Of a DNA stretch of 64,000 nt, positions 51,238-61,579 are shown piece by piece (the stretch's first letter is position 1; each line of letters begins with the position of its first letter). Below the pieces are notes generated by a model, which searched no databases, was not told the origin of the DNA, and worked only from the letters and a program-made list of their open reading frames with translations. The stretch lies in assembly GCF_015704865.1 (NCBI RefSeq), contig NZ_JADQTO010000016.1, positions 62,001-126,000 on the forward strand, given 5' to 3'. The DNA comes from Actinoplanes aureus (GTDB lineage: Bacteria; Actinomycetota; Actinomycetes; Mycobacteriales; Micromonosporaceae). Made by a program: the position numbers and the translations under genes.

Positions 51238-53703
51238 ATGAGAGCGGCCATCGCCGCCGCGGCCGGCTTCACGCTGGTCGCCGGCTTCCTAACCGCGCCG
51301 GCGCACGCCGCCGGCAAGCCTGAATCCCCCGGACGGATCGTCGAATCGCTGGATCGCGGGCTCACCGCGGTGCCCGCCGAAGGCGGCGGCACGTTCCTGA
51401 GCTGGCGTCTGCTCGGCACCGAGTACGGCAACAACGTCGCCTTCAACGTCTACAAGGGTGCGAAGCGGCTGAACCGGAAGCCGCTCGACGAGTCGACCAA
51501 CTTCACCGACACCACACCGGGGACCGGCGTCTACACCGTCCGGGCCGTGGTGAAGAACCGGGAGCAGGCCCCGAGCGGCCCGGCGATCACGCCCGGCGAC
51601 ATCCCGCTGCTCGACGCGCCCGGCTACTACGTGCAGCACGCCTGGCCCGGCGACCTGGACGGCGACGGCCGGTACGAGATCGTCGTGTCCCGCCTGTCCT
51701 ACGCCCTCGACCAGCCCAACTACCTGGAGGCGTACACCCTCGCCGGCAAGAACCTGTGGCGTGTGAACCTGGGCGTCAACTCGTACGCCCGCGCCGGCGG
51801 TAACGCCGCCAACGACCCGCCGCTCGCGGCGATCAGCGGTTACGGCGAGGTGGCCGGCTACCGCAACGACGACAACGTCACCGTCTACGACCTGGACAGC
51901 GACGGCAGGGCCGAGGTCTTCGTGAAGACCGCCAACGGCACCACGTTCGCCGACGGTGCCGTGATCAGCTCACCCGGCGCCCTCGATCAGTTCGTCTCGG
52001 TCATCGACGGCCGCACCGGCGTCGAACGCACCCGTGTCCCGGTGGCCTCCGACCTGGCCGCCGACGGACCCTCCGGCGGTCAGTACGGCATCGCCTACCT
52101 GGACGGCGAGCACCCCAGCCTGATCACCAAGCAGGTGGTCCGGATCGGCGCCCGGCGCGGCGACTTCCGGGTTCTCTTCGCCGCCTGGGACTACAACGGC
52201 CGCGACCTGAACCGCCGCTGGACCTTCGTGAAGGGGCAGGGCACCAGCTTTCACCAGCTGCGGATCATCGACGTCGACCAGGACGGCCGGGACGACATCG
52301 CCGACGGCAACTACGTCGTCAACAGCGACGGTACGTTCCGCTACGTCGTCGACGGCTCGACCCACGGCGACCGCTTCCACATCGGCGACCTGGACCCGGC
52401 CCGTCCCGGCCTGGAGGGGTACGCCATCCAGCAGACCGAGGGCGGCGTCTTCACCAGCTTCCCCTGGTACTACTACGACGCGGCGACCGGCGCGCGGCTG
52501 ATCACCGGCTCGCACCCGGACGTACCGCAGGACGCCACGCTCTGGGACGTGCCGCGGGGCACCACCGCCGACATCGACCCGTTCCACGACGGCTACGAGT
52601 TCTGGGCCGCGACCGCCAACCCGGACCTGCCGGGCGCCGGTGTCTGGAGCGTCGACGGCACCCGGCTCAGCAAGACCACGCCGAGCGTCAACTTCCGCAT
52701 CTGGTGGGACGGCGACAAGGGCTCGGAGCTGCTCGACAATACGTACGTCGAGAAGTGGAACCCCAAGAAGCAGACCTCCTCGAAGCTCTTCGAGCCGTCC
52801 GGTGTCGTCTCGTCCTGGCGCAACGCGGTCCCGTTCTACGGCGACATCCTCGGTGACTGGCGCGAGGAGTACCTCGCCGAGACCGCCGACCACACCGCGC
52901 TGCGGCTCTTCACGACGAACATCCCGACAAACGTCAAGCTCTACACCCTGGCCCACAACCCGGCGTACCGGCTCGGCTGGACCGTTCGCGGGTATCTCCA
53001 GTCCACCCTGACCGACTTCTACCTCGGTTTCGGGTCCAAGCCGCCGGCCCGGCCGAGAATCCAGACGACGGCGTCGGCGACGCGCGCATGGCAGGTGATC
53101 GCGGCCGACAACTTCGTGACGGATTCCGGGAAGTGGCAGGCCGAGCTGCAGAGCGGCGGCACCGTCGAAGCCTCCGGCGGGAAGCTGGACATCGACGTGC
53201 CGAACGGCGCCACGGTCTGGCTCAAGCAGCAGCTCGAGGGGCCGTACGAGATCGAGTTCACCGCCACGCCGATCTCGGCGGGCGGCCCGAACGACAAGGT
53301 CACCGACCTGAACACGTTCTGGAACGCGCGCGACGTGCGGTCGCCGGAGGACATCTTCGCCACCACCCGCAGCGGGGCCTTCGCCCAGTACGACTACCTC
53401 AAGACGTACTACGTCGGTCAGGGCGCGAACCTCAACACCACCACCCGGTTCCGCAGGTACGTGGGCGAGCCGGGCAACCGGCCGCTGATCTACGACGACA
53501 CGTCGCCGTTGATCGAGGCGAACAAGCCGATCCGGGTGCGGATCTCGGTGCACGGGCAGCAGATCCGCTACTACAGCGACGACCAGCTGGTCTTCGACTA
53601 CACCGACGCGGATCCGTACCCCAGCGGCTGGTTCGCCTTCCGGACCGTGGCCAGCCACTTCCACATCGAGGACTTCACGGTCTGGCGTCCGCCGGCCCGG
53701 TGA
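51238..53703 (+). CDS. Secreted PL11 rhamnogalacturonan lyase with DUF6250-like domain
   Basis: The 821-residue protein has a signal peptide (ending APAHAAG), a short beta-sandwich N-domain and the eight-bladed propeller of family 11 polysaccharide lyases, with calcium loops DLDGDGRYEIVV, DLDSDGRAEVFV and DVDQDGRDDIAD, and GDWREEYLAETAD. From about residue 620 a lectin-like domain (LDIDVPNGATVWLKQQL; SGAFAQYDYLKTYYVG) resembles DUF6250. It cleaves the rhamnogalacturonan-I backbone of pectin. Its 3' end overlaps the phosphatase gene by 29 bases. Confidence 0.92.
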   Translation: MRAAIAAAAGFTLVAGFLTAPAHAAGKPESPGRIVESLDRGLTAVPAEGGGTFLSWRLLGTEYGNNVAFNVYKGAKRLNRKPLDESTNFTDTTPGTGVYTVRAVVKNREQAPSGPAITPGDIPLLDAPGYYVQHAWPGDLDGDGRYEIVVSRLSYALDQPNYLEAYTLAGKNLWRVNLGVNSYARAGGNAANDPPLAAISGYGEVAGYRNDDNVTVYDLDSDGRAEVFVKTANGTTFADGAVISSPGALDQFVSVIDGRTGVERTRVPVASDLAADGPSGGQYGIAYLDGEHPSLITKQVVRIGARRGDFRVLFAAWDYNGRDLNRRWTFVKGQGTSFHQLRIIDVDQDGRDDIADGNYVVNSDGTFRYVVDGSTHGDRFHIGDLDPARPGLEGYAIQQTEGGVFTSFPWYYYDAATGARLITGSHPDVPQDATLWDVPRGTTADIDPFHDGYEFWAATANPDLPGAGVWSVDGTRLSKTTPSVNFRIWWDGDKGSELLDNTYVEKWNPKKQTSSKLFEPSGVVSSWRNAVPFYGDILGDWREEYLAETADHTALRLFTTNIPTNVKLYTLAHNPAYRLGWTVRGYLQSTLTDFYLGFGSKPPARPRIQTTASATRAWQVIAADNFVTDSGKWQAELQSGGTVEASGGKLDIDVPNGATVWLKQQLEGPYEIEFTATPISAGGPNDKVTDLNTFWNARDVRSPEDIFATTRSGAFAQYDYLKTYYVGQGANLNTTTRFRRYVGEPGNRPLIYDDTSPLIEANKPIRVRISVHGQQIRYYSDDQLVFDYTDADPYPSGWFAFRTVASHFHIEDFTVWRPPAR

Positions 53704-54115
53704 AGCGCCCCACGAAACGCCGCTGCCAGGGCGTCTCCACCGCACGCGGATGATAGTGCCGGCGCACGTAGGCGACCGCCTCGCGCGCCGGCACGCCGTC
53801 CAGCACGGCGAGGCACGCCAGGGCGGTGCCGGTGCGGCCGCGGCCGCCACCGCAGGCCACCTCGACCCGCTCACCCTCGGCACGGCGCCAGGCTTCCAGC
53901 AGAACCTCTCGGGCGTACGCCGGATCGGCCGGCAACCAGAAGTCCGGCCATCGCACCCAGCGGCTGGTCCACCCGAACTCGGGCGGCGCGGAGCCGAGCA
54001 GATACACGCCGAACCGAGGCGGATGCCCCGACGGCATCGGCTCCCGCAGGCCCCGCCCGCGGATCAGCCGCCCGGAAGGCAGCCGCAACACGCCCGTGCC
54101 GCTCTCGTCCCACAC
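53675..54115 (-). CDS. Small protein-tyrosine phosphatase family protein
   Basis: The 146-residue protein carries the Cys-x5-Arg phosphatase loop VACGGGRGRTGTALACLA (Cys 88, Arg 94), with a possible general acid Asp in the upstream WPDFWLPADP loop, and the C-terminal EAVAYVRRHYHPRAVET helix common to such actinobacterial proteins. The usual His before the Cys is Ala. It is cytoplasmic and lies 33 bases after the DhaK-DhaL gene in the same direction, so probably co-transcribed. Confidence 0.82.
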   Translation of the reverse strand: MWDESGTGVLRLPSGRLIRGRGLREPMPSGHPPRFGVYLLGSAPPEFGWTSRWVRWPDFWLPADPAYAREVLLEAWRRAEGERVEVACGGGRGRTGTALACLAVLDGVPAREAVAYVRRHYHPRAVETPWQRRFVGRFTGPADARP

Positions 54116-54148
54116 GCCAGAAACGGTATCCGGTCGCCGGGACCGGCC

Positions 54149-55873
54149 CTACGGGTGCAGGGCGGTGGCCGCGGCGCGCAGCCAGATCGCCACCGCCTGT
54201 GCGCCCGGATCGGGGTAGCCCAGTACGCGTACGCCCAGGTAACCGGCCCGGCCGAGCCGGGGCTCCAGGTCGACGGTCGCGTCGGCGCCGGTGGTAGCCG
54301 CGTCGACCGCGGCGTTCAGCGCCTCCGGCCAGGGGTGTCCGGCGTCGAGCCGGTCGGCGAAGGTGGCCGCCGCCGGTGCCAGCGCGTCGATCATCGTTCG
54401 GTCGCCGGGTTCCGCGCCGGCGGCCTCCCGGACACCGTCGAGCCCGGCGCGGAGTGCGGCCGCCCAGTCGCGGGGGCCGGGGGAGTCGGGCAGTGCCGCC
54501 GCGGCCCGGAGCAGCAGGATGGCGTAGAGCGGTCCGGAGACGCCGGCGACCGTGCGGCGTACCGTGTCGGCGGCGGCGCGCAGCACGGCTGCCGGGCCGT
54601 CGGCGCCGGGGTAGGCGGGGCACTCGGCCAGGACCGCCGCGGCGCCGAGAGCCAGGCTGACGCCCAGGTCGCCGTCGCCCGCCTCGCGATCCAGGGCGGT
54701 GAGCTCGTCGCGTACCGAAATGAGGGCCTCGGCGACCGCCTCGAGCACGAGCCGCACCGGATGATCGAGGCCCAGCTCGCCCGGCGCCGTACTGATGCCC
54801 GGCGGTGCCTTGACCAACCCCGGCTCGGCCGGAGCGGTGGTGTGCGGCCAGGCCGGCGCCGTGGTCGGCGCGTCAAGCGCCGCCACCAGCTCGTCGTCCA
54901 CCGGCAGCAGGCTCAGCGACACGCCGGCCATGTCCAGCGTGGTGAGGAAGTCGCCGGCCCAGACCCGGACCGGTGTCACACCCCAGGACCGCAGCGCCCG
55001 GACCGCGCCCTCGGCCATGATGGACAGTTCCGTCGGCGAGCTCGCTCCGAGGCCGTTGACCAGCAGCGCGACCCGATCACCCGGGACGATCCCGCGGTCC
55101 TCGACGATCGCGGCGATCAGCCGGGCCGCGACCTGGTACGCCGAACCGATCGGCCCCCGGCCCACCCCCGGCTCGCCGCTCGCACCGGGCCCCCACTCCA
55201 CCTCTCCCGGCGCGAAGCCGAGCCCTTGGTGGGAACCGAGCTCCAGCGGGGAGTCGAGCTCACTCCCGGACAGGGGCACCCCGGCGACCGTGGCGGTGCA
55301 GGGCCCCAGCGCGACGCCCATCGTCCCGACCGCGCTCGCCGCGCGCCGCGCCAGAGCCGCGACCTGCGCGAGCGGCCGCCCGCCCGCGGCCGCCGCCCCG
55401 GCCACCTTCTGCACCAGCACGGTTCCGGCCAGCCCTCGCCGGCCCTCCCCGGTACGCGACACGTCGTCACCGACCGGCACCACCACCACGTCGATCCCGT
55501 CGGCCCGGGCCATCTCCGCGGCGAGCGCGAAGCTCAGCCGGTCGGCCGGACGGTTCGGTACGACGAGCAGGGCCCCGGCCGGCGCGGCGGCCGCCCGGAT
55601 CGCGTCCAGCACGGCGTCCGGCGGTGGCGGGGTGAACAGGGCTCCGGTGACCGCCGCGGTCAACATCCCCGAGCCGACATACCCGGCGTGCGCGGGATCG
55701 TGACCGGCGCCGCCGCCGGAGACGACGGCGACCAGGCCGGCCGCCCGGGCCTCGGCCACGTCGCTGCGGATCGCGGTCGCCGTCGATCCGGCCAGTCGCG
55801 ACACCCCGTCCGCCGTACGGGTCAACCCGTCCAGCGCCGCGCCGGCGACATCGGCCGGGCCGTTGATGAGCAC
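54149..55873 (-). CDS. DhaK-DhaL fusion (dihydroxyacetone kinase-like)
   Basis: GTG 55873 gives 574 residues. Residues 1-330 are a DhaK domain (VVSGGGAGHDPAHAGYVGSG, NRPADRLSFALA) and residues about 365-574 a DhaL ATP-binding domain (DREAGDGDLGVSLALGA; SGPLYAILLLRAAA). The fused form normally uses ATP rather than a phosphotransferase partner. The loop that holds the substrate-binding His in DhaK (xHGEPG) reads GASGEPGV here, and GHEP is GHDP. Activity on dihydroxyacetone is therefore doubtful. Confidence 0.85.
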   Translation of the reverse strand: MLINGPADVAGAALDGLTRTADGVSRLAGSTATAIRSDVAEARAAGLVAVVSGGGAGHDPAHAGYVGSGMLTAAVTGALFTPPPPDAVLDAIRAAAAPAGALLVVPNRPADRLSFALAAEMARADGIDVVVVPVGDDVSRTGEGRRGLAGTVLVQKVAGAAAAGGRPLAQVAALARRAASAVGTMGVALGPCTATVAGVPLSGSELDSPLELGSHQGLGFAPGEVEWGPGASGEPGVGRGPIGSAYQVAARLIAAIVEDRGIVPGDRVALLVNGLGASSPTELSIMAEGAVRALRSWGVTPVRVWAGDFLTTLDMAGVSLSLLPVDDELVAALDAPTTAPAWPHTTAPAEPGLVKAPPGISTAPGELGLDHPVRLVLEAVAEALISVRDELTALDREAGDGDLGVSLALGAAAVLAECPAYPGADGPAAVLRAAADTVRRTVAGVSGPLYAILLLRAAAALPDSPGPRDWAAALRAGLDGVREAAGAEPGDRTMIDALAPAAATFADRLDAGHPWPEALNAAVDAATTGADATVDLEPRLGRAGYLGVRVLGYPDPGAQAVAIWLRAAATALHP

Positions 55874-55945
55874 GCTTCCATCTTCCCCGCCCGGCGGGCG
55901 CCCACACCCCACCCGCCGCCCGGATCCACGTAAGGTGCTCACCTT

Positions 55946-57184
55946 GTGCGCACTCTGGTCCAGACTCTGGTTCCGGCCCGGCTCGGTGTCGGATTCCGTT
56001 GGCTGCTCGCCTCTTCCTGGTCGACGAATCTCGGTGACGGCATCGCCGCGGCCGCCGGGCCGCTGCTGATCGCCTCGCTCACCCGCGACCCGGTCCTGAT
56101 CTCGCTCGCCGCCCTGCTGGGATGGGCGCCGCCGCTGGTCTGCGGCCTCTACGCCGGGGTGCTGTCGGACCGGCACGACCGGCGGCGGATCGTCCTGGTC
56201 GCCAACGCCGTACGGCTGACCGTCCTGATCGCGATGATCGCCGCCCTGGTCGCCGGCCGGTTGCCGGTGCCGGCCGCTCTCCTCGGACTCGGGCTGCTCG
56301 CCACCACCCAGGTCTTCGCCGACAACGCCACCGCCACGCTCACCCCGATGCTGGTGCACCGCGACGACCTGGTGGTGGCCAACGCCCGGCTGCAAACCGG
56401 GTTCATCACCCTGAACCAGCTGGCCGGCCCGCCGGTGGGTGCGGCACTCTTCGCGGCCGGGCGGGTCTGGCCGCTGGTCGGCGAGGCGGTGCTGGTCTGT
56501 GCCGGAATTCTGCTGGTCTCCCGGGTCACGTTGCCGCCGCACGGGCGTACCGGCGCGGAGACGGACGCGTCGAGCGTGTGGCGGGACATCTCGGAGGGTG
56601 TGCGGTGGACGGCGCGGCATCCGGCCGTACGCACCCTCTGCCTCACCATCCTGATCTTCAACCTGACGTTCGGTGCCGCGTGGTCGGTGCTGGTGCTCTA
56701 CGCCAGTGACCGGCTCGGTCTCGGCGCGGTCGGATTCGGTCTGATCACCACGGTCTCCGCGGTCGGCGGGATCCTCGGCACCGCGCTCTACGGCTGGCTC
56801 ACCGCCCGGGTCAGCCTCGGCAACCTGATGCGGGTCGGGTTGATCATCGAGACGCTCACCCATCTGGTCCTGGCCGCCACCACCTCGCCGTGGGTCGCGC
56901 TGCCGACCTTCTTCCTGTTCGGCGCGCACGCCTTCGTCTGGGGGACCACCTCGCGGACCGTGCGCCAGCGTGCCGTACCGGCCCGTCTCCAGGGCCGGGT
57001 GGACAGCGTCAACACCATCTGTGTCTACGGTGGCCTGGTGGTGGGCTCGGCGATCGGGGGCGTGCTGGCCGCCGCCTACGGGATCACCGCGCCGTTCTGG
57101 GTCGCCTTCGTCGGCTCGGCTCTCTTCGTGGTGCTGCTCTGGCCGCAGATGACCCGCATCGCCCACGACGACCAGGCGCTATAG
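55946..57184 (+). CDS. MFS exporter (enterobactin/macrolide exporter-like)
   Basis: The 412-residue protein starts at GTG 55946 and has twelve membrane helices with the MFS_3 pattern: SSWSTNLGDGIAAAAGPLLI in helix 1, the GVLSDRHDRRRIVL inter-helix motif, and TSRTVRQRAVPARLQGRVDS after helix 10. It probably exports a small molecule or drug. The TAG stop lies inside the candidate -10 box of the argS leader. Confidence 0.88.
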   Translation: MRTLVQTLVPARLGVGFRWLLASSWSTNLGDGIAAAAGPLLIASLTRDPVLISLAALLGWAPPLVCGLYAGVLSDRHDRRRIVLVANAVRLTVLIAMIAALVAGRLPVPAALLGLGLLATTQVFADNATATLTPMLVHRDDLVVANARLQTGFITLNQLAGPPVGAALFAAGRVWPLVGEAVLVCAGILLVSRVTLPPHGRTGAETDASSVWRDISEGVRWTARHPAVRTLCLTILIFNLTFGAAWSVLVLYASDRLGLGAVGFGLITTVSAVGGILGTALYGWLTARVSLGNLMRVGLIIETLTHLVLAATTSPWVALPTFFLFGAHAFVWGTTSRTVRQRAVPARLQGRVDSVNTICVYGGLVVGSAIGGVLAAAYGITAPFWVAFVGSALFVVLLWPQMTRIAHDDQAL

Positions 57185-57185
57185 T
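57180..57185 (+). promoter_or_regulatory. Candidate -10 box for a leaderless argS leader transcript
   Basis: TATAGT ends six bases before the leader ATG, so transcription would begin at or next to the A of that ATG. The -35 region is weak. No ribosome site precedes the leader ORF, which fits leaderless translation. Confidence 0.5.
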
Positions 57186-57191
57186 CGCGGC

Positions 57192-57239
57192 ATGTTCGAC
57201 TTCAGCGTGCGACGCCGGCGTCCCGAGGGCCGCCGCTGA
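57192..57239 (+). CDS. Arg-rich leader peptide of argS
   Basis: The 15-residue peptide MFDFSVRRRRPEGRR has six Arg, and its four consecutive Arg codons are CGA, CGC, CGG and CGT, one of each CGN codon. It starts seven bases after the MFS stop and ends 87 bases before argS. This is the layout of a ribosome-mediated attenuation leader: stalling at Arg codons when charged tRNA-Arg is short would alter downstream RNA folding. Confidence 0.6.
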   Translation: MFDFSVRRRRPEGRR

Positions 57240-57276
57240 AGTTCTGCTTTCCACCGGCGGGTCGCATCCCGCCGGT
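57199..57276 (+). promoter_or_regulatory. argS attenuator hairpins
   Basis: Within the leader ORF, ACTTCAGCG (57199-57207) pairs perfectly with CGCTGAAGT (57234-57242), spanning all the Arg codons. Downstream, ACCGGCGGG (57253-57261) pairs with CCCGCCGGT (57268-57276) around a six-base loop and could be the terminator or ribosome-site sequestering hairpin. A stalled ribosome would open the first stem. Confidence 0.5.
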
Positions 57277-57326
57277 ATTGGATCGTGGCAGGCCGACCCG
57301 TCTTCGCTGACGTCGAAGGGGTCGTC

Positions 57327-58961
57327 TTGAATCTCGAGAACCTGCTGCACGACCGGCTCGCGCCCGCCCTGGAAGCGGTCGCCGGGGAACCGGTGGATCC
57401 GGCCGTCCGGGCGTCACCGTTCGCCGACTTCCAGTCCGCCGCCCCGCTGGCCCTGGCCCGCAAGCTGGGCCGGCCGCCCCGGGAGGTCGCGGCCGAGGTG
57501 GCGGCGAAGGCGGATCTCCCCGGGATCACCGTCTCCGGGCCGGGTTTCCTGAACATCACCGTCGCCGATGAAGTGATCACTGAGTCGCTGGCGGCCGCGG
57601 CGCGTGATCCGCGGCTCGGTGTCCCGCCGGTGTCCCGGCCGGAACGGATCGTGCTCGACTACTCCGGCCCGAACGTCGCCAAGGAGATGCACGTCGGCCA
57701 CCTGCGGTCGACGGTCATCGGCGACGCCCTGGCCCGCATCCTGGAGTGGCAGGGCCACCACGTGCAGCGGGTCAACCACCTCGGCGACTGGGGCACACCG
57801 TTCGGGATGCTGATCGAGCACCTGACCGAACTGGGCGGGGCGGGGGAGCACTCCCTCGGCGACCTCACCGCCTTCTACCAGGCGGCCCGGCTGAAGTTCG
57901 ACTCCGACGCGGACTTCCGGACCCGGGCCCGCCTGCGGGTGGTGGCGCTACAGGCCGGCGACGGTCCGACCCGGGAGCTGTGGCGGCGGCTGGTCGGCCA
58001 GTCCGAGCGGGCGTTCCTGGACGCCTATCACCGGCTCGGTGTCACGCTCGGTCCCGGCGACTTCGCCGGCGAGAGCAGCTACCAGGAGGATCTCGCCGGC
58101 ATCGTCGACGAACTGGGCGAGCAGGGCCTGCTGACCGAGAGCGACGGCGCGCTCTGCGCGTTCCCGGCCGGCTTCACCGGCCGGGACGGCGGTCCGCTTC
58201 CGCTGATCATCCGCAAGGGCGACGGCGGTTTCGGGTACGCGGCGACCGACCTCGCCGCCCTGCGCCGGCGGGTCCGGGCTCTCGGCGCGACCGAACTGCT
58301 CTACGTGGTCGGCACGCCGCAGCGGGTCCACTTCCAGATGGTGTTCGCGGTGGCCCGGGCGGCCGGCTGGCTGCCCGGGGAGGTGACCGCCGAGCACATC
58401 GGCTTCGGCTCGATTCTCGGCACCGACGGCCGGATGCTGAAGACCCGGGCCGGCGGTACGGTCCGGCTCGCCGAACTGCTCGACGAGGCGGCCGCCCGGG
58501 CCTCCGCGCCGGAGATCGGCATCGCCGCGATCAAGTACGCCGACCTGTCCGCGGACCGGCGCGCCGACTACGTGTTCGACTGGGATCGGATGCTCGCGTC
58601 CACCGGGAACACTGGTCCGTACCTGCAGTACGCGTACGCCCGGATCCGCTCGCTGTCCCGCAAAGCCGCCGGCGAGCCGGGCGAGATCAGGGTGACCGAT
58701 CCGGCCGAGCGTGCCCTCGGCCTGGCCCTACTGGGGTTCGAGCCCGCGTTGCGGGCGGCCGGTGCCGCCCGCGAGCCGCACCGCCTCGCCGGCTACCTGC
58801 ACGACCTGGCGGCGGTCTTCAACGTGTTCTGGGAGCGGTGCCCGGTGTCGTCGGCCGCGCCGGACCTGCGGGCGAGCCGGAAAGCGCTCGCCGAGCTCAC
58901 CGGCCGCACGCTCCACACCGGTATGTCGCTGCTGGGCATCGAAGCGCCGGAGCGGATCTGA
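57327..58961 (+). CDS. argS: Arginyl-tRNA synthetase
   Basis: TTG 57327 is chosen because AAGGGG lies six bases upstream and the product then begins with the normal N-terminal domain (LNLENLLHDRLAPALEA). The 544-residue class I enzyme has the HIGH motif as HVGHLRS (from residue 122) after DYSGPNVAKEM, the catalytic FQMVFAVARAAGW region, and a C-terminal anticodon-binding DALR domain (NTGPYLQYAYARIRSLSR). It charges tRNA-Arg. It is preceded by an Arg-rich leader and attenuator-like hairpins. Confidence 0.95.
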   Translation: MNLENLLHDRLAPALEAVAGEPVDPAVRASPFADFQSAAPLALARKLGRPPREVAAEVAAKADLPGITVSGPGFLNITVADEVITESLAAAARDPRLGVPPVSRPERIVLDYSGPNVAKEMHVGHLRSTVIGDALARILEWQGHHVQRVNHLGDWGTPFGMLIEHLTELGGAGEHSLGDLTAFYQAARLKFDSDADFRTRARLRVVALQAGDGPTRELWRRLVGQSERAFLDAYHRLGVTLGPGDFAGESSYQEDLAGIVDELGEQGLLTESDGALCAFPAGFTGRDGGPLPLIIRKGDGGFGYAATDLAALRRRVRALGATELLYVVGTPQRVHFQMVFAVARAAGWLPGEVTAEHIGFGSILGTDGRMLKTRAGGTVRLAELLDEAAARASAPEIGIAAIKYADLSADRRADYVFDWDRMLASTGNTGPYLQYAYARIRSLSRKAAGEPGEIRVTDPAERALGLALLGFEPALRAAGAAREPHRLAGYLHDLAAVFNVFWERCPVSSAAPDLRASRKALAELTGRTLHTGMSLLGIEAPERI

Positions 58962-59044
58962 TCGACCGGGGCCGCTGCACCCGGTTAGGGTGCTGGTTTC
59001 GGTGCTCACGAGGTGCCACCTGGATCCGATGTTGAGAGGTTCGC

Positions 59045-60829
<1,785 letters not shown>

Positions 60830-60835
60830 TCGTGG

Positions 60836-60864
60836 CCGGCGGGCCGGTCGTCCCGGCCCGCCGG
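60836..60864. terminator. Bidirectional terminator between convergent genes
   Basis: A perfect 12-bp stem, CCGGCGGGCCGG and CCGGCCCGCCGG, with a five-base loop lies between the nucleotidase stop and the stop of the minus-strand membrane protein gene. Confidence 0.8.
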
Positions 60865-60868
60865 TTGA

Positions 60869-61498
60869 TCATTCGCTCAGTTCCCAGTTGCCCCGCTCGT
60901 CGGCCCGGACGTACAGCGAGGTCTTGCCGCCCTCGCTCAGGTCGAACGTGCACAGGTAGGTGCGCAGGCCGTCGCCGCCCCGGTCACCCTCCGGCGTGCA
61001 CCCGGCGTCGGAGACCTCGGCGGCGAGCGCCTTCTCGATCCGGCCGTCGTCGAGGATGCCGCTCTGCAGGTTCTTCGTGTTCGCGGACTCCCGGAGGTTG
61101 AGGTAGGCCGGGAGCGCCACGTTCACCGCCAGGACCGACCAGAACGCGGCACCGGCCAGCAGCGTCACGACGAACGCCAGCCAGTACGGGGCGCGGTTGC
61201 GGCCGTACCGGCGGGCCTTGCCGGCGCGGCGCATCGCCGACACCACGCCGAGCAGGCTGAAGAAGAACGTCAGGACCACCACCGGGCGCCACGACGGCGC
61301 CTCCGGGCGGCCTTCGACGTGCACCTCCTCGGGAAAGCGGACCAGCAGCTGGCCGTGCTTGTTCTCCGGATCGCCGTACGGCGCGACGAGCCCGCCGTAC
61401 AGCTGTTCGGCCGGTGCCTCCGGGACCGGGGCCGGCGGGCTGGCCCACGGTGGAGCGGTCGGGTAGTGCCCCGGCTCCTGCGGAGTCTGGACTGTCAT
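60869..61498 (-). CDS. Membrane protein of unknown function
   Basis: ATG 61498 follows GGGAAGG on the minus strand. The 209-residue product has a Pro-rich cytoplasmic N-terminus, two membrane helices (about 75-92 and 105-130) and an extracellular C-terminal domain with two Cys (DAGCTPEG, TYLCTFDL) likely to be disulfide-bonded. No family was recognised. Confidence 0.75.
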   Translation of the reverse strand: MTVQTPQEPGHYPTAPPWASPPAPVPEAPAEQLYGGLVAPYGDPENKHGQLLVRFPEEVHVEGRPEAPSWRPVVVLTFFFSLLGVVSAMRRAGKARRYGRNRAPYWLAFVVTLLAGAAFWSVLAVNVALPAYLNLRESANTKNLQSGILDDGRIEKALAAEVSDAGCTPEGDRGGDGLRTYLCTFDLSEGGKTSLYVRADERGNWELSE

Positions 61499-61579
61499 GT
61501 GCGGACCTTCCCGGGTAGCGACACGGTTGCGATGCCGTGCCGACCGAGCCCATCGGCGGCGCACACCCCGAGTTGAGGA

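Noticed and set aside
53750-55933. Long plus-strand open frame over the phosphatase and DhaK-DhaL genes
   Set aside because: It is antisense, Arg/Gly/Pro-rich and has no recognisable domain.
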